Below, piece by piece: positions 59,188 to 64,000 of a stretch of 64,000 nucleotides of DNA. This stretch comes from Paenibacillus sp. P25 (GTDB taxonomy: Bacteria; Bacillota; Bacilli; Paenibacillales; NBRC-103111): positions 5,084,001-5,148,000 of the forward strand of contig CP085629.1 in assembly GCA_024704175.1 (NCBI GenBank), written 5' to 3'. Both the position numbers and the translations under genes were made by a program. The notes beneath the pieces are model-generated. The model had not been told where the DNA came from and did no database searches. It worked only from the letters and a program-made list of their open reading frames with translations. Position 1 is the first letter of the stretch. The number at the start of each line of letters is the position of its first letter.

Positions 59188-59724
59188 ATGAGTTACAAAT
59201 TGTCTATGAAGAAGAAGCAGTTGATCATCGTCATCCATGTGCTTTCGGTGGTCTGCTGGCTTGGCGGAGCAATGGCCATGCTGCTGCTCGGCATGTATAT
59301 GCTCAAGGCGGAGAACGGGGAGCAGTTGTATTACACCTTGGACAATATGCATTTGATCGATGTCGTGTTCATCCGGTATACCGCACTTGTCGCGCTGCTC
59401 ACCGGTATTGTATTGTCCGTCTGGACGAATTGGGGGCTCTTCAAGCATTACTGGATCTTGATCAAGCTGATCCTGACCTTAGCGCTGATTGCTTTCGGCA
59501 TCGAGTATATGGGGGACTGGTTATCTCAAATCGTCCGCATGGCCAAACAGGAGAGATTCCTTGCGCTGAGCGACGCAGCCTTTCTTAAAGCAAGCTATTC
59601 GCTCATTGGAGGGGCGCTGGCCAATATCGTCTCGCTGGTCTTTATGACCGCGATCTCATATTTCAAGCCATTCGGCAAAATGAAACCTATCGTCCGCAAG
59701 TCCAAGCCGCAAGCGACGGCCTGA
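59188..59724 (+). CDS. Four-helix membrane protein, DUF2269-like
   Basis: An intact protein of 178 residues. ATG 59188 follows AGGGAGG. Four helices are visible: IIVIHVLSVVCWLGGAMAML, IRYTALVALLTGIVLSVWTN, ILIKLILTLALIAFGIEYMG and GALANIVSLVFMTAISYFKP. His in IVIHVLSVVCWLGG is shared with DUF2269/CopD-like proteins and could bind heme or metal. It begins a rightward operon (membrane protein, second membrane protein, multicopper oxidase) divergent from a two-component system, consistent with a copper or redox role. Confidence 0.72.
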   Translation: MSYKLSMKKKQLIIVIHVLSVVCWLGGAMAMLLLGMYMLKAENGEQLYYTLDNMHLIDVVFIRYTALVALLTGIVLSVWTNWGLFKHYWILIKLILTLALIAFGIEYMGDWLSQIVRMAKQERFLALSDAAFLKASYSLIGGALANIVSLVFMTAISYFKPFGKMKPIVRKSKPQATA

Positions 59725-59754
59725 CGATGCATCCGATCACGAGGAGTGGAACCC

Positions 59755-60328
59755 ATGCTTGAAACCCTAGTCAGCATCATCTTCACGGTCAGTATGACCT
59801 TATTATGGGGATCGCCGGTATTGCGGCGGCAGGCCTTCCCTACTCCCGTACCAGTCAAAGCTTGAAAAAGAAGTGTACCTTCCTGCTCTGGACGGGGGTA
59901 CGGCGCTTCTTCTCAGTGCACTGTGGTACGCGGCCATCCTCGGCCAGCTCTTCATGAGCGGCTGGCTGTTTGTAGAGGGCACGGTCAAAACCCTTCTTCC
60001 GCTGACTTTGGCGCCCCAATGGTATTTGGCTGTAACGATACTGCCTCGGTTAAAAAGCATGCAGGCTTCCGGCGGGGAACCGCCGGCGCAGGAAGCACTG
60101 CGCGCGGCGGCTCATCCTTCTGTACCGCTGTCCTTTTCCGCGGCGGCGCTTGCTTCCGGCATTTCCGCCTTCAGCACCGTCTTCGCTCAGCCGGTCCTGC
60201 CCGGCCTTCTTGAGATCGCTCTGCGGTTTATGCTGGTTGTGCTGCTTCTGCTTGTGCCGGCGATTTTTGCAAGAAGAAGATACGCTAAGGTTGTACGGGG
60301 GAGCATCTTCAGCGCGGGCTTGTCGTAA
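59755..60328 (+). CDS. Membrane protein of the multicopper oxidase operon (frameshifted)
   Basis: About 191 residues over at least three frames. ATG 59755 has GAGGAG 8 bases upstream. Early sequence reads LETLVSIIFTVSMTLLWG. After shifts near 59812 and 59868 it continues GGTALLLSALWYAAILGQLF, LAPQWYLAVTILPRL, SFSAAALASGISAFSTVFAQ and FMLVVLLLLVPAIFARRRYA. Four or five helices are expected. No named family was recognised. Position between two membrane-protein/oxidase genes implies a shared role. Confidence 0.6.
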
Positions 60329-60366
60329 GGCTGTTAAACTTCGCAGCCGCGGGCATTCTTACGATT

Positions 60367-61871
60367 ATGGTTGCCATTGCTATCCTCGTATCCACTGTAC
60401 TGGTAGGAGTCCATACCTCCAAACTTCCGGAAGCATCCGACATGATGAATCACGACCGGATGGACGAGGGCGGCGGCGCGGTCACCCGGATGTCCGGAGA
60501 CTCCGGTCAGCATAACCATCAGCAAAGCACGTGAATCATGAGCCATCCGGTACAGTAGAAGTAGCTGCTCTGACCGGGGATATTTCGGCTCCTGCCGATG
60601 TGAAGTTTGAACTGGTGGCGCAGCGGAAACAGATGACGCTTGCTTCCGGGGCCGTCATCGATGCCTGGACTTACAATGGGGAAATCGCTCCCGAGCTTCG
60701 GGTGAAGCATGGCGATATGGTCGAAGTGAAGCTGATCAATCAAGATATCGACAGCGGAGTTACCATTCATTGGCATGGCTATAACGTACCGAATGCGATG
60801 GACGGCGTGCCGGGGATGACCCAAAACGTCGTGAAACCGGGGCAATCGTTCACCTACAAGTTTCGGGCCGAGCAGGAAGGCTCCTACTGGTTTCACTCTC
60901 ATCAACAGGCGTCGGAGCAAGTGATGAAAGGGCTTTTCGGTACGCTGATTGTTGAACCTAAACAGGATGCTGAGACTTATGATGAACAAATGACCGTGAT
61001 TACCCATCGATGGGTGACCGATCAAGGCTACAAATATGCGTTCGGGCAACAAGACAACCTGCAGGGGAAGCAGGTGAAACCGGGAAAGAAGGTAAAGCTT
61101 AGAATCATCAATACACATAACCATTCTCAAAAATATCTTCTGCAAGGGACCGATTTCCGAATTGCGAGCATAGACGGGGTACGGATTCAAGACCCGCGAC
61201 CCTTATCCGGTCAAACCGCATTTCGGCTCGGTTCGGGCGGCAGATACGATGTGATCTTCACGATGCCGGACCATCCGGTCTTTTTTAAACAAGGCGATTT
61301 CAATAACGACAGCAATCCGGGAATCGTTTTTTACACCGGGAATCCTCCGGAGAAACCGGTTTTCCAAGCGGAATCCGCTCTGTTTGACCCGTCCGATTAC
61401 GGCAAGCCCGTCACAAACGACGTAACCGGCGCGATTACATTCAACCGGGAGTTCCAAATGATTCTCGGAAATGAGATGGGATTTTACAACGGCAAGTTTC
61501 ATTTTCTATGGACTATCAATGGCGGAGTTTACCCCCGGGTGCCGACGCTCGTCGTCAAAGAAGGCGATAAAGTGAAAACGACGTTTGTGAATAAAAGCTT
61601 GACCGAGCATCCGATGCACCTGCACGGGCATCATATGACGGTGCTGAGGAAAAACGGCCAGAAGGTGAAGACGCCCTGGCTCACCGATACATTAAACGTA
61701 CTCCCCGGCGAATCGTATGAGGTCGCGTTTCTCGCGAACAATCCCGGCATGTGGATGGACCACTGCCATAATCTGGACCATGCGGCAACCGGCATGATAC
61801 TGCATCTCATGTACGATCATGTGCGGCCTTCCTATGAAGCAGGGACAAGGTCCGGAAACCTGCCTGATTAA
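60367..61871 (+). CDS. Membrane-anchored multicopper oxidase (frameshifted near N-terminus)
   Basis: About 500 residues. The start is uncertain. ATG 60367 is the first ATG in frame, inside a hydrophobic anchor (MVAIAILVSTVLVGVH). A His/Met-rich segment follows (MMNHDRM, GQHNHQQ), then a frame change near 60525 (AAA). The four copper blocks are present: IHWHGYNVPNAMDGVPG, SYWFHSHQQASEQVMKG, LTEHPMHLHGHHMTVLRKNG and MWMDHCHNLDHAATGMILHL (type 1, 2 and 3 ligands). It oxidises Cu(I), Mn(II) or organic substrates outside the cell. The His/Met-rich anchor and adjacent two-component system favour copper handling. Confidence 0.87.
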
Positions 61872-61975
61872 AAGTCCGTCTGGGTTGATCCATCCCCGCC
61901 TGTCAGCTCCGCCGCGATTACGCCTGTTGAAGGCGGATGATCGGCAACGGACGACGTTAGCTCACGTACAAATAG

Positions 61976-62022
61976 CAAGCGGCCCCTATCCGTCAGCAGT
62001 GCTCGCGGAAAGGGGCCGCTTG
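61976..62022. terminator. Convergent terminator
   Basis: CAAGCGGCCCCT (61976-61987) pairs perfectly with AGGGGCCGCTTG (62011-62022), with a further TCCG/CGGA inside. It separates the oxidase gene from the leftward CDGSH gene. Confidence 0.7.
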
Positions 62023-62032
62023 TTACCGCCGA

Positions 62033-62233
62033 TTATTTCGCCGCGGATGCTTCTCTGAAGCCGCACGCTTTGTGCGTGCCGTCGCAGAATGGCTGGGTGT
62101 TGGACCGGCCGCGGCGGCATACGGCGACCCTATCGCCGGTTTGGAAAGCATTCCCCTGCCCGTCGACCAGCTCAAAGTTCCCTTGAATCACATAGGGGCC
62201 CTCGTCGTATTTGGTGATGATGACTTTAGACAT
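62033..62233 (-). CDS. CDGSH-type iron-sulfur domain protein with altered cluster ligand
   Basis: An intact 66-residue protein. ATG 62233 lies after AAGGAGGTG. The family motif CxC-x2-(S/T)-x3-P-x-C-D-G-(S/T)-H should give three Cys and one His binding a [2Fe-2S] cluster. Here it reads VCRRGRSNTQPFCDGTHKAC, so the second cysteine is Arg (codon CGC). As written the cluster could not form normally. Because two other conserved cysteines in the window also read CGC, a sequence error is plausible. It overlaps the DoxX gene by 8 bases, and the pair is controlled from the region shared with a divergent MarR gene. Confidence 0.82.
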   Translation of the reverse strand: MSKVIITKYDEGPYVIQGNFELVDGQGNAFQTGDRVAVCRRGRSNTQPFCDGTHKACGFREASAAK

Positions 62234-62648
62234 TGCTTGTTTCACCTCCTTCCGTACGGATCATCCACGCGGCTCGCCATGATCCCCTGGCTGTTAGAGC
62301 GACATGGACGCAGACAGCGAGCAGCAGCAGATCGAACTCGTAGCCGGTAGCTGTGCCGGATATGAACCCGACGCTCAGCTTCACCTTCAGCAGGGCGGCC
62401 AGCAAGATCAGGCTGAACGCGGATGCGATGTACCGGGTTCCCAGGCCCGCGATCACGAGCGACCCTCCGACCAGTTCGATCCAAGGCAGGAGATAACCGA
62501 GAAGCACCGCAAGCGGAAAGCCCTGCGTACCGAGCCACTCCGCCAAATTCGCATAGCCCCAATCCAGCTTGAACTTCCCGTGCGCAGCGAAAATAATGCC
62601 CACTAGCGACCGCAATGCAATGTAGGTATAGGCGGCCATACTCCGCAT
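62226..62648 (-). CDS. DoxX family membrane protein
   Basis: An intact 140-residue protein from ATG 62648 with GGAGGAG upstream. Four helices: YIALRSLVGIIFAAHGKFKL, AVLLGYLLPWIELVGGSLVI, ASAFSLILLAALLKVKLSVG and LLLLAVCVHVALTA. The motif GIIFAAHGKFKL matches DoxX. It overlaps the CDGSH gene downstream, forming a two-gene operon. MarR-linked DoxX operons often respond to quinones or disulphide stress. That role is an inference here. Confidence 0.88.
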   Translation of the reverse strand: MRSMAAYTYIALRSLVGIIFAAHGKFKLDWGYANLAEWLGTQGFPLAVLLGYLLPWIELVGGSLVIAGLGTRYIASAFSLILLAALLKVKLSVGFISGTATGYEFDLLLLAVCVHVALTARGSWRAAWMIRTEGGETSNV

Positions 62649-62684
62649 TTAGAAATCATCTCCTCCGGCTCGAAGTTAGTTTCA

Positions 62685-62762
62685 TAATCAACAATTGATT
62701 ACACAACAAAATATAGCAAGATAAAGTTGTGCAGTCAACAATAATTTTGTTGATCACACAAC
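62685..62762. promoter_or_regulatory. MarR-type operators between divergent genes
   Basis: TAATCAACAATTGATTA (62685-62701) and TCAACAATAATTTTGTTGA (62735-62753) are two inverted repeats sharing the half-site TCAACAA/TTGTTGA or TTGATTA. The second is nested in GTTGTG (62726-62731)...CACAAC (62757-62762). They occupy the space between marR and the DoxX-CDGSH operon and should repress both. Confidence 0.68.
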
Positions 62763-62812
62763 TAAAATGATTTAGACTGAACGTATCCCACCGCAAAGAG
62801 AGGATGAAAAGC

Positions 62813-63283
62813 ATGGATAAAGTTACGGATCAGGAGCTAACCGCTTGGCGGTATTTTATAAAAGCGCACTCGAAAATCATCGAGAACATTGAACACGATT
62901 TGTCTCAGCACAAACGGGTGCCGCTGACCACTTACGATGTTCTGATCGCGCTGTACGAAGCACCGGACCGGAAGCTGCGGTTCGGCGAGCTGAACGGGAA
63001 GGTCGTCTTAAGCAAAAGCGGGCTGACCCGGCTCGTCGACCGGCTTGAACGCGAGGGCTTGATTCGCAGGGAGCGAAGCGAAGAGGACCGTCGCGGAGCG
63101 TATGCCGCTCTTACGGAACTGGGGGAGCAGGAACTGCGGAAGGCGTGGCCCATTTATGCGCGAGGAATTAAGCGCTACTTTGCGACGCCGCTTGGGGAAT
63201 CCGATTTGCAGGCGATCGGCAAAGCGTTTGAAACGATTTATCAGCGGCTTCTATTGGAAGATCAGGAGGGGACATCCGTATGA
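62813..63283 (+). CDS. MarR family transcriptional regulator
   Basis: An intact 156-residue protein. ATG 62813 follows AGAGG at 9 bases. ATG 62804 is also in frame. The winged helix is VPLTTYDVLIALYEAPDRKL, VVLSKSGLTRLVDRLEREGL and the wing IRRERSEEDRRGAYAALTEL. It should bind the TCAACAA palindromes just upstream and release DNA on binding a phenolic or oxidised ligand. It is divergent from DoxX-CDGSH genes. The MOSC gene start overlaps its stop codon. Confidence 0.92.
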   Translation: MDKVTDQELTAWRYFIKAHSKIIENIEHDLSQHKRVPLTTYDVLIALYEAPDRKLRFGELNGKVVLSKSGLTRLVDRLEREGLIRRERSEEDRRGAYAALTELGEQELRKAWPIYARGIKRYFATPLGESDLQAIGKAFETIYQRLLLEDQEGTSV

Positions 63284-63506
63284 ACGGCAAATGATCGTTG
63301 ATTGTGTGATGCTCGCCGATACACCGGGTACCTTCGTGACACGCCGAGTGCCCGTTATCGACGTGGAGATTGGGGGGATTCCGGGCGACCGCCATTACGG
63401 CCTTCTCCGCCCCGCTGATCCCGGCAAAAGATATATCCGCGCGGATCGTCTGAGAGTCCCTTCTCTAAATACCCCTTCATCTGATTACACCATTCAAGTA
63501 ACGTGA
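63280..63506 (+). pseudogene. MOSC-domain protein, truncated and frameshifted
   Basis: ATG 63280 overlaps the MarR stop and has AGGAGGGG upstream, but hits TGA after four codons. Adding one A to the AAA run restores MIVDCVMLADTPGTFVTRRV, VEIGGIPGDRHYGLLRPADP, which is the N-terminal part of a MOSC (molybdenum cofactor sulfurase C-terminal-like) domain. After that the sequence loses similarity and stops at 63506, so the catalytic cysteine region is missing. Only about one third of the domain remains. It was probably co-transcribed with marR. Confidence 0.65.
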
Positions 63507-63832
63507 GGCAGATTTCGGGGGCGCGGAAACTGTGGAGGATGCAGAGCCGGCTTCCCGTTTATGATTAGAAAGCAGGTCGACATTAATGTTCAAAAACACA
63601 TGAAAAAATGTGCAATTTTTCAGGTATACAAACGCAATATAATTTCCTATTCTTAAAAAGGACTTGGCAGTTCATAGTTGAATGTAAAGAACCCTGGATA
63701 CACTTCAAGCTAAATATCATGCCGAAGCGCGATCCGGTTCAAGAGGCGGTCGACCGTTACAAAGAGGAGATGCGCCGCAGCGAAGAGAACAATGCCGTAT
63801 AGATTTTAGTACTCACTCTAGGAGGAGTCATA
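63507..63832. other. Intergenic region with a possible tiny gene
   Basis: No firm gene. A short frame ending at 63802 gives MPKRDPVQEAVDRYKEEM then RRSEENNAV from ATG 63719, a clean charged helix, but no good ribosome-binding site precedes it. Confidence 0.35.
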
Positions 63833-64000
63833 ATGGGAAACGTGAGCATTCGATTCGACCGGTTTCCGGGAGGGCTTGGCAAGGCGGTCGTGCTTAGTTT
63901 TGACGATGGCCGCGAGCAAGACAGGAGGCTGGTACAGGCTTTTAACCGATATGGCCTCAAAGGAACGTTCCATTTGAATTCCGGCAAATTCGGCCAGGAA
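63833..64000 (+). CDS. Polysaccharide deacetylase, partial
   Basis: The first 56 codons of a gene running off the right edge. ATG 63833 follows AGGAGG at 8 bases. The NodB-type metal and catalytic motif appears as AVVLSFDDGREQDRRLV, and GLKGTFHLNSGKFG is the next conserved block. No signal peptide precedes the domain, so it may be cytoplasmic or use another route. The family removes acetyl groups from chitin, peptidoglycan or exopolysaccharide. The rest of the protein lies outside the window. Confidence 0.85.
   Translation, partial: MGNVSIRFDRFPGGLGKAVVLSFDDGREQDRRLVQAFNRYGLKGTFHLNSGKFGQE

Overview
The window looks like chromosomal DNA of a spore-forming Firmicute, most likely Paenibacillus or a close relative. 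The grounds are surface proteins anchored by S-layer homology (SLH) repeats, a YheC/D-type spore-coat ATP-grasp protein, DUF3951 and YkvA proteins, strong AGGAGG ribosome-binding sites with frequent TTG starts, and a GC content near 50% by eye. No rRNA, tRNA, CRISPR array or prophage was found. About thirty genes are broken by single-base shifts, most of them in homopolymer runs, while the protein motifs on both sides stay intact. I read this mainly as indel error in the sequence. Those genes are annotated as single loci spanning all their frames.

Layout. 1-8.4 kb: the start of a secreted surface protein running off the left edge, a MHYT-GGDEF-EAL cyclic-di-GMP enzyme, a TetR gene sharing an operator with its neighbour, a pentapeptide-repeat protein, and a second TetR with a membrane protein. 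8.6-15.7 kb: an SLH/TIM-barrel-like secreted protein, a cyclase-family hydrolase, a PrsW-like membrane protease fused to a nuclease-like toxin tail with a translationally coupled immunity candidate, a methyltransferase and an alpha/beta hydrolase. 15.7-21.9 kb: an AT-richer stretch with an inverted-repeat element, an MFS pump, DUF3951, an IS3-family element next to a decayed alcohol dehydrogenase, a GNAT enzyme and a nitroreductase. 22-28 kb: a drug-efflux MFS gene with twin operators, then a DapA-like aldolase / LacI regulator / MFS catabolic cluster with two LacI-type operators.

28-33 kb: a roughly 1240-residue SLH-anchored adhesin preceded by a cyclic-di-GMP-I riboswitch and terminator, then an unknown protein with an acidic linker. 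33-42 kb: an ECF sigma / anti-sigma pair, two NAD(P)H-binding proteins, arylamine N-acetyltransferase, PIG-L deacetylase with a glycosyltransferase, YkvA and a Bcr/CflA pump. 42-51 kb: an alcohol-to-acetyl-CoA regulon made of aldehyde dehydrogenase with DUF779, alcohol dehydrogenase, and adenylate kinase with acetyl-CoA synthetase. Each of the three transcription units has a textbook -24/-12 promoter, and the adjacent gene encodes an AcoR-like sigma-54 activator. 51-57 kb: a nucleotidyltransferase, a DoxX protein, a PaaK-like ligase/SbnA/SbnB cluster for 2,3-diaminopropionate, and the YheC/D-like ATP-grasp. 57-64 kb: a two-component system divergent from two membrane proteins and a multicopper oxidase, a MarR gene divergent from DoxX/CDGSH genes, a MOSC fragment, and the start of a polysaccharide deacetylase.

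The most interesting systems are the sigma-54 alcohol/acetate regulon with its own adenylate kinase, the PrsW-toxin/immunity pair, and the riboswitch-controlled adhesin.
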